Shown here: piece after piece, positions 38,654 through 48,408 of the stretch
Layout: each line of letters starts with the position of its first letter
How positions within the stretch are numbered: the stretch's first letter is position 1
From: Hydractinia symbiolongicarpus
Taxonomy: Eukaryota > Cnidaria > Hydrozoa > Anthoathecata > Hydractiniidae
Direction: 5' to 3'
Assembly (NCBI RefSeq): GCF_029227915.1
Contig: NC_079888.1
Coordinates: forward strand, 20,812,001 to 20,876,000
DNA length: 64,000 nt
Program-made: the position numbers and the translations under genes
Notes under the pieces: generated by a model
Told to the model about the DNA's origin: nothing
Seen by the model: the letters and a program-made list of their open reading frames with translations, nothing else
Databases searched by the model: none

Positions 38654-39032
38654 AAGGCGTGCGGACGTGTTTTGCTTGCTCCTGTTGTTCATTTTTATTT
38701 ATACATGTTTTTGCATCAGAAAAAGTTGCTTTTGTCAACCAGATGGGATCAGTATCACAATTACTGGTTTGTGTAAAGAACAAGAAGAAACATTCGTTTA
38801 TTCGTCACTGTTTGCAGTTAGATCGAAGTCCATAGCTCGATACAGAAAAAGAAGTTTGATTTGTTTGTTATTACTAGCTTGCGGAGATGTCGAAAGTTGT
38901 CCAGGACCGCAATATGAACAGATAAAATCGTTTACAAACATGAAAGGTATAAAGTTCTTACACCAAAATATCAGAGGAATTTTCATAACATGGCAAATCT
39001 TACTGCATTATTATCTTATGAAAATCGTATAG
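38646..39032 (+). CDS. LINE protein N-terminal part: hydrophobic leader, 2A-like motif, start of endonuclease (frameshifted)
   Basis: A 128-codon frame from the first ATG inside the element; an upstream GTG at 38631 lies in satellite DNA and was not used. Residues 1-7 are basic (MAARRAD), and residues 8-24 form a Leu/Phe/Ile/Cys-rich hydrophobic stretch like a signal peptide or membrane anchor. Residues about 73-88 (SLICLLLLACGDVESCPGP region) form a 2A-like motif. Then KGIKFLHQNIRG (residues 100-111) is the first APE endonuclease motif, with the catalytic-site Asn at residue 108. Beyond residue ~112 the frame no longer matches endonuclease and stops at 39030-39032, while the homologous sequence continues in the -1 frame. 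It overlaps the next frame by 43 nt as annotated. The leader itself is not a recognised domain. Confidence 0.8.
   Translation: MAARRADVFCLLLLFIFIYTCFCIRKSCFCQPDGISITITGLCKEQEETFVYSSLFAVRSKSIARYRKRSLICLLLLACGDVESCPGPQYEQIKSFTNMKGIKFLHQNIRGIFITWQILLHYYLMKIV
38886..38909 (+). other. 2A-like ribosome-skipping motif DVESCPGP (Cys variant)
   Basis: Codons encode G-DVESCPGP preceded by a Leu-rich run (LICLLLLAC). The 2A consensus is D-(V/I)-E-x-N-P-G-P, with the peptide bond skipped between the last Gly and Pro. Here every consensus residue is present except Asn, which is Cys (TGT at 38898). 2A motifs upstream of the endonuclease are known in invertebrate APE-type non-LTR retrotransposons. If functional, it would release an 87-residue leader and give the endonuclease-RT protein an N-terminal Pro. 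Changes at the Asn position commonly weaken skipping, so activity is uncertain. Confidence 0.75.
38980..38983 (+). other. Probable 1-nt frameshift in a T-run within the endonuclease
   Basis: The endonuclease homology runs in the upstream frame through QNIRGI (to 38981) and resumes in the -1 frame with HNMANL at 38984. The switch coincides with ATTTTC, a run of four Ts; loss of one T from five explains it. The -1 frame is open from 38918 to 41740, so the two frames overlap by 115 nt in total. No canonical X-XXY-YYZ slippery heptamer is in phase here, so a mutation or a sequencing error is more likely than programmed frameshifting. Confidence 0.7.
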
Positions 39033-41740
39033 ACATTTTGACATTATCTGAAACTCACATCGAAGCACAGAGTGGGTTTGATAACAACGATTTATACACA
39101 ATACCGGGGTACAACTTCATTTCACGTTGTAGAGAAATTGGGAAAGGTGGAGGTGTGGCCACTTATATATCGGAACAATTGACATGGAAAAGGAGGGAAG
39201 ATCTAGAGGTGAATGACATTGAATGTATCTGGCTCGAAATTTTTCCGAAAAACGCAAAAAGTTTTCTTATATGCTGTATGTATAGACCCCCTGACTCATG
39301 TCTATATCTGAATTCTCGTTTTAACGAAATTTTAAGAGAAATGTTAATAGCTGTTAATAAATTAACACTAGAAACAATCATTATGGGCGATGTTAATGTG
39401 AATTATTTGAAACAAGGTGATCATCGTGAAATCAAAGATATATTCAAATTGGAATCATTTGTACAGCTCGTAAAAAAGCCCACGAGAATAACGCAAGACA
39501 CTGAAACATTAATTGATGTGATATTTACTAACAAAAGTTCGACGATCTCCCACACGGACGTTCTACCTCTGAGTCTGAGTGATCACGATTGTATTGGTTG
39601 CGTAAGAAAAGTTAACCATCAAAAGTTTAAATCGCGCACCACACGATGTCGAAATTACAACAAATATGACCCTGAAAAATTGAACACAGGCATAAATAAT
39701 CATGATTGGCAACCTATGTATGAAATGAGTTCCGTGGAAAGTTCCTGGGAATATTTTAAAACAACAGTACATGCTATAATCGACAAGCACGCTCCCGTTA
39801 TAACCAAAATGGTAAAAGGACGTTCCTGTCCGTGGTTGAGTGCTGAAATTAAGAAACATATGAACAATCGAGATAAACTCTTGAGAAAGGCACGAAAAAC
39901 GAAGAAAGCGTCAGATTGGTGTTTGTACAGACAATTAAAAAATCTTTGTAATAACAAAATTCGAGTTGCAAGAAATGTTTATCAGAAAAACTTGTTAGTG
40001 GAAAACCGGCATAATCCTCGTAAGTTTTGGAAAACAATCAAAAGCATATTTCCTGCAGGAAAGTCATCATCTCCAACAAATAGTGATCAGCCGGATGCAG
40101 CAGAGAAACTTCTTTACGCTAACAAATTTTGTCGATACTTTTCAGATTGCGCTAGAAAATTGAAGGACGTCGCTTTTCCATTACGAAACCTTATATGGAG
40201 ATATACTCCAATAATTTCGACCAGGACTGATAAACTCTTTCATTTTCATTACGTCACGAAAGTGTTTGGCGAAAAAGAATTAAAATCTTTGAAGAGAAAG
40301 AAAGCCACCGGTGCAGATGACATACCACCGGGTGTTTTGAAAGATGCTGCTACACTCCTTTCTCAACCATTAGCATTCATTATAAACCTGTCGCTGCGTA
40401 CCAGTACAATACCGTCGGACTGGAAAATCGCAAAAGTTACGCCACTTTTTAAGGGAGGAAATTCATCTGAAGTAACAAACTATCGACCTATCTCAGTTCT
40501 TCCTATAGTTTCCAAGATTCTAGAACGTGCTGTTCATCACCAATTAATTGATTATCTAGAATCAAATAACTTACTTTCTCGAAATCAATTTGGGTACCGT
40601 CGAAAACGATCAACGGAGATGGCGACTACGTTATTAACGGACAACATCAGGAAAGAAGTAGACAGTGGCAATCTAGTTGGTGCAATTTTTGTTGACTTGT
40701 CAAAAGCATTTGACACTCTTAGTCATGGATTATTACTGTCAAAATTATGTTCTTATGGTATTAAAGGAATTGCTTTGAATTGGTTCTCAGACTACCTCTT
40801 CAATAGAAAGCAGTATTGCGTAGTAAACAACGTAGCATCCGAAGAGAAAAGTATTGTCTGTGGTGTACCACAAGGATCCATCTTAGGACCTATCTTGTTT
40901 TTACTTTATTTCAATGACTTTGAAGAGTGCGTTAAATATTCTGAAGTCATAGAGTTTGCAGATGACACGGTGTTATATTTTGCGAGCAAACGGTTACAAG
41001 ACATCGAAGACAAGTTCAATTACGATCTCGAGAAGATAGCCGAATATCTCAAAGATAACGAATTAGTAATAAATCTCAGAAAAGGAAAGACCGAGTCAAT
41101 GGTATTTGGAACTCAAAAACGACTCTCGATGTATTCACGACAAATGAATTTATATTACAATGACGTTCCAATATCTTCAACTACACATTATAAGTATCTT
41201 GGTACTGTTTTGGATCCATCTTTGAACATGAACGAAAAATTCAACACGATTTACAAAAGAGCTTCGAACAAGCTACGTTTGTTAAGTTCACTTAAAATGG
41301 GTCTTACTGCGGATGCTGTTAGAAAGATCTACACAACTATTATTTTACCAGGATTATCCTATTGCAGTAACGTTCAGCTCAAATTCAGTGATACTCAAAT
41401 AAAGAGACTCGAATCCATTGACAATCGTGCTAGAATTCTGACTCAACAAAATGTTCCTGAGATCAGAAAAGAAATTGAAAAACGAGCTGTGCTGTTTGTT
41501 AAAAAATGTTTGGATGGTAATGTCTGTGATAACTTTCAAGACTACTTCACTGTGAAGCGTCATCAAAGAACAACAAGAAACAACGGTTTTCTTTTATTTA
41601 TACCTAAAGTGAAATTAGAATATGCAAAGGGAAGCTTCTTTTCAATGGATGTGAGTTTATTCAACTCTTTACCCATTGGAATTAGGCAATGTGAATATTT
41701 TGAGGAATTTAAAGCTTTGTGTCAAGCACATTTTGTTTGA
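38990..41740 (+). CDS. LINE endonuclease-reverse transcriptase polyprotein (916 codons, lacks extreme endonuclease N terminus)
   Basis: Uninterrupted frame ending in TGA at 41738-41740. APE-type endonuclease at residues ~1-210: LSETH (19-23, catalytic Glu 21), GGGVA (53-57), YRPP (98-101), GDVNVN (133-138, catalytic Asp/Asn), PTRIT then IDVIFTN (175-181), SDH (197-199, catalytic Asp/His). A basic linker with PWLSAEIKKH (281-290) follows. Reverse transcriptase at ~430-705: KKATGADDIP (437-446), NYRPISVLP (497-505), FGYRRKRST (534-542), VDLSKAFDT (568-576, first catalytic Asp), GVPQGSILGP (625-634), FADD (656-659, catalytic Asp pair), NLRKGKT (695-701). A YKYLG thumb-type motif lies at 734-738, then a C-terminal region without a clear domain. 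The ATG at 38990 is simply the first Met after the frameshift; the natural protein probably starts at 38646 or at the 2A site, for about 1,030 codons in all. All catalytic residues seen are intact. Confidence 0.95.
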   Translation: MANLTALLSYENRIDILTLSETHIEAQSGFDNNDLYTIPGYNFISRCREIGKGGGVATYISEQLTWKRREDLEVNDIECIWLEIFPKNAKSFLICCMYRPPDSCLYLNSRFNEILREMLIAVNKLTLETIIMGDVNVNYLKQGDHREIKDIFKLESFVQLVKKPTRITQDTETLIDVIFTNKSSTISHTDVLPLSLSDHDCIGCVRKVNHQKFKSRTTRCRNYNKYDPEKLNTGINNHDWQPMYEMSSVESSWEYFKTTVHAIIDKHAPVITKMVKGRSCPWLSAEIKKHMNNRDKLLRKARKTKKASDWCLYRQLKNLCNNKIRVARNVYQKNLLVENRHNPRKFWKTIKSIFPAGKSSSPTNSDQPDAAEKLLYANKFCRYFSDCARKLKDVAFPLRNLIWRYTPIISTRTDKLFHFHYVTKVFGEKELKSLKRKKATGADDIPPGVLKDAATLLSQPLAFIINLSLRTSTIPSDWKIAKVTPLFKGGNSSEVTNYRPISVLPIVSKILERAVHHQLIDYLESNNLLSRNQFGYRRKRSTEMATTLLTDNIRKEVDSGNLVGAIFVDLSKAFDTLSHGLLLSKLCSYGIKGIALNWFSDYLFNRKQYCVVNNVASEEKSIVCGVPQGSILGPILFLLYFNDFEECVKYSEVIEFADDTVLYFASKRLQDIEDKFNYDLEKIAEYLKDNELVINLRKGKTESMVFGTQKRLSMYSRQMNLYYNDVPISSTTHYKYLGTVLDPSLNMNEKFNTIYKRASNKLRLLSSLKMGLTADAVRKIYTTIILPGLSYCSNVQLKFSDTQIKRLESIDNRARILTQQNVPEIRKEIEKRAVLFVKKCLDGNVCDNFQDYFTVKRHQRTTRNNGFLLFIPKVKLEYAKGSFFSMDVSLFNSLPIGIRQCEYFEEFKALCQAHFV

Positions 41741-42091
41741 TAAGTGTATTTGTGAGTGTGTTTTCCATACAGCCTGGTTTAGCTTTTGACACAATCTTTT
41801 TGAGTTTTGTTTTACATTCTTTTTCAACTGAGGACTCTATATAGTGCACCGTTTTGTGACAGTTTCTTAGTTTGTTTCCCTGTTTTTCTCGATATAGTCT
41901 TTCTCTCTTTTTGTCTCTCATTTTATTCCGTACAAATATACATAATCTTCACATTACATATTTACTTTTTATCTATTGTATATAACCATTTTTAATGAAT
42001 ATTAATATTTTTAACATTTTATTTTCAGGACGCATATTTATAACAGTGTTTTATATACTGACATGCAAATCCTGTATAAACATTCGTTAAA
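41741..42091 (+). other. LINE 3' untranslated region
   Basis: About 350 nt between the stop codon and the microsatellite tail, with no similarity to the satellite. It is T-rich, with a pyrimidine-rich stretch around 41860-41925. No convincing gene is present; a 62-codon frame at 41807 and an antisense 70-codon frame are consistent with chance. In this class of element the 3' end of the RNA is the likely recognition site for the reverse transcriptase, but no specific stem-loop was established by eye. Confidence 0.8.
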
Positions 42092-42109
42092 TAATAATAA
42101 TAATAATAA
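42092..42109 (+). repeat. (TAA)6 microsatellite tail of the LINE
   Basis: Six perfect TAA units ending at the junction with the satellite. Short 3' tandem repeats instead of poly(A) are typical of CR1/L2/RTE-like elements and arise during target-primed reverse transcription. An AATAAA hexamer at 42105-42110 is created by the tail plus the first satellite base, so it is not good evidence for a polyadenylation signal. Confidence 0.9.
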
Positions 42110-44298
42110 ACATATTCGTACCAACATGTATTTAGCGATATTTTTTTGATATTACTAGGTTGCATCGCTTTTAACAATGAAACGATTGACTGTGGGACTT
42201 AATTGAACTAACTTTGAACTGTGACCTGATAAATGTGAAAAATGAGACAATTGGACTCCAAGGAATTCATTCTTCTTAATTGACGTGATTGCCAGAACTC
42301 AGCGATTACACTGGGCTCTGTGGTAGCGCTTCATTTAAGAATTAAGATAAAAAAGTCATTTTTTTATTGTGGGACCAATCCTACCCGTTATCGCGCGCTG
42401 AAGAAATAGCGACAGTTTCAAAAACTACATTTCATTGACTTTCTAACGGTGTCAGTCCGTTTGGGTTAGAACGGTTGGGTAACATATTTGTACCAACATG
42501 TATTTAGCGATATTTTTCTGATATTACTAGGTTGCATCGCTTTTAACTATGAAACGATTGACTGTGGGACTTAATTGAGCTAACTTTGGACTGTCACCTG
42601 CTAAATGTGATAAAAGAGACAATTGGACTTCAAGAAAAAACATTCTTCTTAATTTGACATGATTGCCGAAACTCAGCGATTACACTGGGCTCTGTGGTAG
42701 CGCTTCATTTAAGAATTATGATAAAAAAAGTCATTTTTTTATTGTGGGACCAATCCTAGCCATTATCGCGCGCTGAGGAAATAGCGACAGTTTCAAAAAC
42801 TACATTTCATTGTCTTTCTAACGGTGTCAGTCCGTTTGAGTTTCAACGGTTGTGTCACATATTCGTACCAACATATGTTTAGCGATATTTTTCTGATATT
42901 ACTAGGTTGCGTCGCTTTTAACTATGAAACGATTGACTGTGGGACTTAATTGAGCAAACTTTGGACTGTCTCCTGATAAATGTGATAAAGCAGACAATTG
43001 AACTCCAAGAAATAACATTCTTGTTAACTTGACAAGATTGTCGAAACTCAGCGATTACACTGGGCTCTGTGGTTGCGCTTCATTTAGGAATTAAGTTAAA
43101 AAAAGTCATTTTTTTACTGTGGGACCTATCCTAGCCGTTAGCGCGCGCTGAGGAAATAGCGACAGTTTCAAAAACTACATTTCATTGTCTTTCTAACGGT
43201 GTCAGTCCGTTTGAGTTTCAACGGTTGTGTCACATATTCGTACCAACATGTATTTAGCGATATTTTTCTGATATTACTAGGTTGCATCGCTTTTAACAAT
43301 GAAACGATTGACTGTGGGACTTAATTGAACTAACTTTGGACTGTGACCTGATAAATGTGAAAAATGAGACAATTGGACTCCAAGGAATAACATTCTTCTT
43401 ATTTGACGTGATTGCCGGAACTCAGCAATTACACTGGGCTCTGTAGTAGCGCTTCATTTAAGAATTAAGATAAAAAAGTCATTTTTTTATTGTGGGACCA
43501 ATCCTACCCGTTATCGCGCGCTGAAGAAATAGCGAAAGTTTCAAAAACTACATTTCATTGACTTTCTAACGGTGTCAGTCCGTTTGGGTTAGAACGGTTG
43601 GGTAACATATTCGTACCAACATGTATTTAGCGATATTTTTCTGATATTACTAGGTTGCATCGCTTTTAACTATGAAACGATTGACTGTGGGACTTAATTG
43701 AGCTAACTTTGGACTGTCACCTGATAAATGTGATAAAAGAGACAATTGGACTTCAAGAAAAAACATTCTTCTTAATTTGACATGATTGCCGAAACTCAGC
43801 GATTACACTGGGCTCTGTGGTAGCGCTTCATTTAGGAATTAAGTTAAAAAAAGTCATTTTTTTAATGTGGGACCAATCCTAGACGTTATCGCGCGCTGAG
43901 GAAATAGCGACAGTTTCAAAAACTACATTTCATTGTCTTTCTAACGGTGTCAGTCCGTTTGAGTTTCAACGGTTGTGTCACATATTCGTACCAACATATG
44001 TTTAGCGATATTTTTCTGATATTACTAGGTTGCGTCGCTTTTAACTATGAAACGATTGACTGTGGGATTTAATTGAGCAAACTTTGGACTGTCTCCTGAT
44101 AAATGTGATAAAGCAGACAATTGGACTCCAAGAAATAACATTCTTGTTAACTTGACAAGATTGCCGAAACTCAGCGATTACACTGGGCTCTGTGGTAGCG
44201 CTTCATTTAAGAATTAAGATAAAAAGTCATTTTTTTGTTGTGGGACCAATCCTAGCCAATATCTCGCGCTGAAGAAATAGCGACAGTTTCAAAAACTA
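42110..44298. repeat. Three-monomer repeat (1,123 bp) next to the LINE
   Basis: Monomers 42428 and 43551 share CCGTTTGGGTTAGAACGG and GGTAACATAT; 42803 and 43926 share CAACATATGTTTAGCG, GTTGCGTCGC, GAGCAAAC, GTCTCCTG and GATAAAGCAG. The offset is 1,123 bp in both cases. The split monomer pairs with 43178 (GTGAAAAATGAG, CCAAGGAAT). The unit was therefore duplicated once as a trimer, and one copy now contains the LINE while the other does not. Confidence 0.83.
43178..43550. repeat. Empty-site paralogue of the LINE insertion monomer
   Basis: This uninterrupted monomer corresponds to the split monomer. Its first 54 bases match 38582-38635 exactly, including the variant CATTGTCTTTC, and it continues GTGTC-ACATATTCG where the LINE sits. 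The monomer before it shares the TTTAGGAATTAAGTT and CGCGCGCTGAGG end with the monomer before the LINE. It therefore shows what the site looked like before insertion. Confidence 0.75.
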
Positions 44299-47200
44299 CA
44301 TTTCATTGACTTTCTAACGGTGTCAGTCCGTTTGAGTTACAAGGGTTGGGTCACATATTCGTACCAACATATATTTAGCGATATTTTTTTGATATTACTA
44401 GGTTGCATCGCTTTTAACAATGAAACGTTGACTGTTGGACTTAATTGAACTAACTTTGGACTGTGACCTGATAAATGTGATAAATGAGACAATTGGACTC
44501 CAAGAAATAACATTCTTGTTAATTTCACGTGATTGCCGGAACTGAGCGATTACACTGGCACTGTGGTAGCGCTTCATTTAAAAATTAAGCTAAAAAAGTC
44601 ATTTTTTTACTGTGGGACCTATCCTAGCCGTTAGCGCGCGTTAAAGAAAAAGCGACAGTTTCAAAAACTACTTTTCATTGACTTTCTAACGGTGTCAGTC
44701 CGTTTGAGTTGCAACGGTTGGGTCACATATTCGTACCAACATGTATTTAGCGATATGTTTCTGATACTACTAGGGTGCATCGCTTTAAACTATGAAACGA
44801 TTGACTGTGGGAATTAATTGAGCTAACTTTGGACTGTCTCCTGATAAATGTGATAAAAGAGAGAATTGGACTCCAAGAAATAACATTCTTGTTAACTTGA
44901 CATGATTGACGAAACTCAGCGATTACACTGGGCTCTGTGGTAGCGCTACATTTAAGAATTAAGATAAAAAAAAGTCATTTTTTTAATGTGGGACCAATCC
45001 TAGCCGTTATCGCGCGCTAAAGAAATAGCGACAGTTTCCAGAACTACATTTCATTGACTTTCTAACGGTCTCAGTCCGTTTGTGTTACAACGGTTGGGTC
45101 ACATATTCGTACCAACATGTATTTAACGATATTTTTCTGATATTACCAGGTTGCATCGCTTTTAACTATGAAACGATTGACTGTGGGACTTAATTGAGCT
45201 AACTTTGGACTGTCACCTGATAAATGTGATAAAAGAGACAATTGGACTCCAAGAAAAAACATTCTTCTTAATTTGACATGATTGCCGAAACTCAGCGATT
45301 ACACTAGGCTCTGTGGTAGCGCTTCATTTAAGAATTATGATAAAAAAGTCATTTTTTTATTGTGGGACCAATCCTAGCCATTATCGCGCGCTGAGGAAAT
45401 AGCGACAGTTTCAAAAACTACATTTCAATGACTTTCTAACGGTGTCAGTCCGTTTGAGTTTCAATGGTTGTGTCACATATTCGTACCAACATGTATTAAG
45501 CGATATTTTTTGATATTACTAGATTGCATCGCTTTTAACAATGAAACGTTGACTGTGGAACTTAATTGAACTAACTTTGGACTGTGATCTGATAAATGTG
45601 ATAAATGAGACAATTGGACTCCAAGAAATAAAATTCTTCTTAATTTGACGTGATTGCCGGAACTCAGCGATTACACAGGGCTCTGTGGTAGCGCTTCATT
45701 TAAGAATTAAGATAAAAAAGTCATTTTTTTATTGTGGGACCAATCCTACCCGTTATTGCGCACTGAAGAAATAGCGACAGTTTCAAAAACTACATTTCAT
45801 TGACTTTCTAACGGTGTCAGTCCGTTTGAGTTTCAACGGTTGTGTCACATATTCGTACCAACATGTATTTAGCGATATTTTTTTGATATTACTAGGTTGC
45901 ATCGCTTTTAACAATGAAACGTTGACTGTGGGACTTAATTGAACTAACTTTGGACTGTGACCTGATAAATGTGATAAATGAGACAATTGGACTCCAAGAA
46001 ATAACATTCTTCTTAATTTGACGTGATTGCCGGAACTCAGCGATTACACGGGGCCCTGTGGTAGCGCTTCATTTAAGAATTGAGATAAAAAAGTCATTTT
46101 TTTATTGCGGGACCAATCCTAGCCATTATCTCGCGCTGAAGAAATAGCGGCGGTTTCAAAAACTACATTTCATTGACGTTCTAACGGTGTCAGTCCGTTT
46201 GAGTTACAACGGTTGGGTCACATATTCTTACCAACATGTATTTAGCGATATTTTTCTGATATTACTAGGTTGCATCGCTTTTAACAATGAAACGATTGAC
46301 TGTGGGACTTAATTGAGCTAACTTTGGACTGTCACCTGATAAATGTGATAAATGAGACAATTGGACTCCAAGAAATAACATTCTTGTTAATTTGACGTGA
46401 TTGCCGGAACTCAGCGATTACACTGGGCACTGTGGTAGCGCTTCATTTAAAAATTAAGATACAAAAAGTCATTTTTTTATTGTGATACCAATCCTAGCCG
46501 TTATCGCGCGCTAAAGAAATAGCGACAGTTTCAAGAACTACATTTCATTGACGTTCTAACGGTGTCAGTCCGTTTGAGTTACAACGGTTGGGTCACATAT
46601 TCGTACCAACATGTATTTAGCGATATTTTTCTGATATTACTAGGTTGCATCGCTTTTAACTATGAAACGTTTGACTGTGGGACTTAATTGAGCTAACTTT
46701 GGACTGTCACCTGATAAATGTGATAAAAGAGACAATTGGACTCCAAGAAAAAACATTCTTCTTAAGTTGACATGATTGCCGAAACTCGGCGATTACACTG
46801 GGCTCTGTGGTAGCGCTTCATTTAAGAATTATGATAAAAAAGTCATTTTTTATTGTGGGACCACTCCTAGCCATTATCGCGCGCTGAGGATATAGTGACA
46901 GTTTCAAAAACTACATTTCATTGACTTTCTAAGGGTGTCAGTCCGTTTGAGTTTTAACGGTTGTGTCACATATTCGTACCAACATGTATTTAGCGATATT
47001 ATTTTGATATTACTAGGTTGCATGGTTTTAACAATGAAACGATTGACTGTGGGACTTAATTGAGCTAACTTTGGACTGTGACCTGATAAATGTGATAAAT
47101 GAGACAATTGGACTTCAAGAAATAACATTCTTCTTAATTTGACGTGATTGCCGGAACTCAGCGATTACACTGGGCACTGTGGTAGCGCTTCATTTAAAAA

Positions 47201-48408
47201 TTAAGCTAAAAAAAGACATTTTTTTACTGTGGGACCTATCCTAGCCGTTAGCGCGCGCTAAAGAAATAGCGACAGTTTCCAGAACTACATTTCATTGACT
47301 TTCTAACGGTCTCAGTCCGTTTGTGTTACAACGGTTGGGTCACATATTCGTACCAACATGTATTAAGCGATATTTTTTGATATTACTAGATTGCATCGCT
47401 TTTAACAATGAAACGTTGACTGTGGAACTTAATTGAACTAACTTTGGACTGTGATCTGATAAATGTGATAAATGAGACAATTGGACTCCAAGAAATAAAA
47501 TTCTTCTTAATTTGACGTGATTGCCGGAACTCAGCGATTACACAGGGCTCTGTGGTAGCGCTTCATTTAAGAATTAAGATAAAAAAGTCATTTTTTTATT
47601 GTGGTACTAATCCTACCCGTTATTGCGCGCTGAAGAAATAGCGACAGTTTCAAAAACTACATTTCATTGACTTTCTAACGGTGTCAGTCCGTTTGGGTTA
47701 CAACGGTTGGGTAACATATTCGTACCAACATGTATGTAGCGATATTTTTCTGATATTACTATGTTGCATGGCTTTTAACAATGAAACGATTGACTGTGGG
47801 AGTTAATTGAGCTAACTTTGGACTGTGACCTGATAAATGTGATAAATGAGACAATTGGACTCCAAGAAATAACATTCTTGTTAACTTGACGTGATTGCCG
47901 GAACTCAGCGATTACACTGGGCACTGTTGTAGCGCTTCATTTAAGATTTATGATAAAAAAAAGTCATTTTTTTATTGTGGGACCAATCCTAGCCATTATC
48001 CTGCGCTGATGAAATAGCGACAGTTTCAAAAACTACATTTCATTGACTTTCTAACGGTGTCAGTCCGTTTGATTTTCAACGGTTGTGTCACATATTCGTA
48101 CCAACATGTATTTAGCGATATTTTTTTGATATTACTAGGTTGCATCGCTTTTAACAATGAAACGTTGACTGTGGGACTTAATTGAACTAACTTTGGACTG
48201 TGACCTGATAAATGTGATAAATGAGACAATTGGACTCCAAGAAATAACATTCTTCTTAATTTGACGTGGTTGCCGGAACTCAGCGATTACACGGGGCCCT
48301 GTGGTAGCGCTTCATTTAAGAATTGAGATAAAAAAGTCATTTTTTTATTGCGGGACCAATCCTAGCCATTATCTCGCGCTGAAGAAATAGCGGCGGTTTC
48401 AAAAACTA
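44299..48408. repeat. Mosaic satellite segment
   Basis: Eleven monomers of several subtypes, most with relatives further right. 44299/44671 (TACAAGGGTTGGG, then ACTTTTCATTG and GATACTACTAGGGTG) recur at 52894/53266 and 58879/59252. 45421 (GTTTCAATGG, TATTAAGCG, ACTAGATTG) recurs at 51026, 54016, 56260 and 59626. 46166-47287 (TATTCTTACC, ACGTTTGAC, CTAAGGGTGTC) recurs at 48409 after 2,243 bp (six monomers). The ACGGGGCCCTG marker appears at about 46047 and again near 48289, 51280 and 57261. Confidence 0.75.

Larger units (their letters stand above)
38636..42109 (+). mobile_element. Non-LTR retrotransposon (LINE), CR1/L2/Rex1-like, with 2A-like motif
   Basis: A 3,474-bp insertion on the + strand. 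Order: 10-nt leader; hydrophobic leader peptide ending in a 2A-like motif; APE-type endonuclease; reverse transcriptase; 3' UTR; (TAA)6 tail. There are no LTRs. Family knowledge: such proteins nick target DNA with the endonuclease and copy their RNA onto the nick. The short-microsatellite tail and lack of target-site duplication fit CR1/L2-type elements better than poly(A)-tailed Jockey elements; the exact clade needs an RT phylogeny. Satellite sequence resumes at 42110 in exact register. The 916-codon frame is intact, so the copy looks recent, but one probable frameshift separates the leader frame from the main frame. It is the only mobile element seen in the window. Confidence 0.95.

Noticed and set aside
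38976-38992. Programmed -1 ribosomal frameshift site
   Set aside because: No in-phase X-XXY-YYZ heptamer is present; GGA-ATT-TTC does not allow re-pairing of both tRNAs, so a mutation or sequence error is preferred.
38798-41921. Antisense open frames of 62-98 codons across the LINE
   Set aside because: They are shadows of the intact + strand reading frame and have no recognisable domain of their own.
42105-42110. AATAAA as the LINE polyadenylation signal
   Set aside because: It is produced by the TAA tail meeting the first satellite base, so it would not exist in the element's own transcript.
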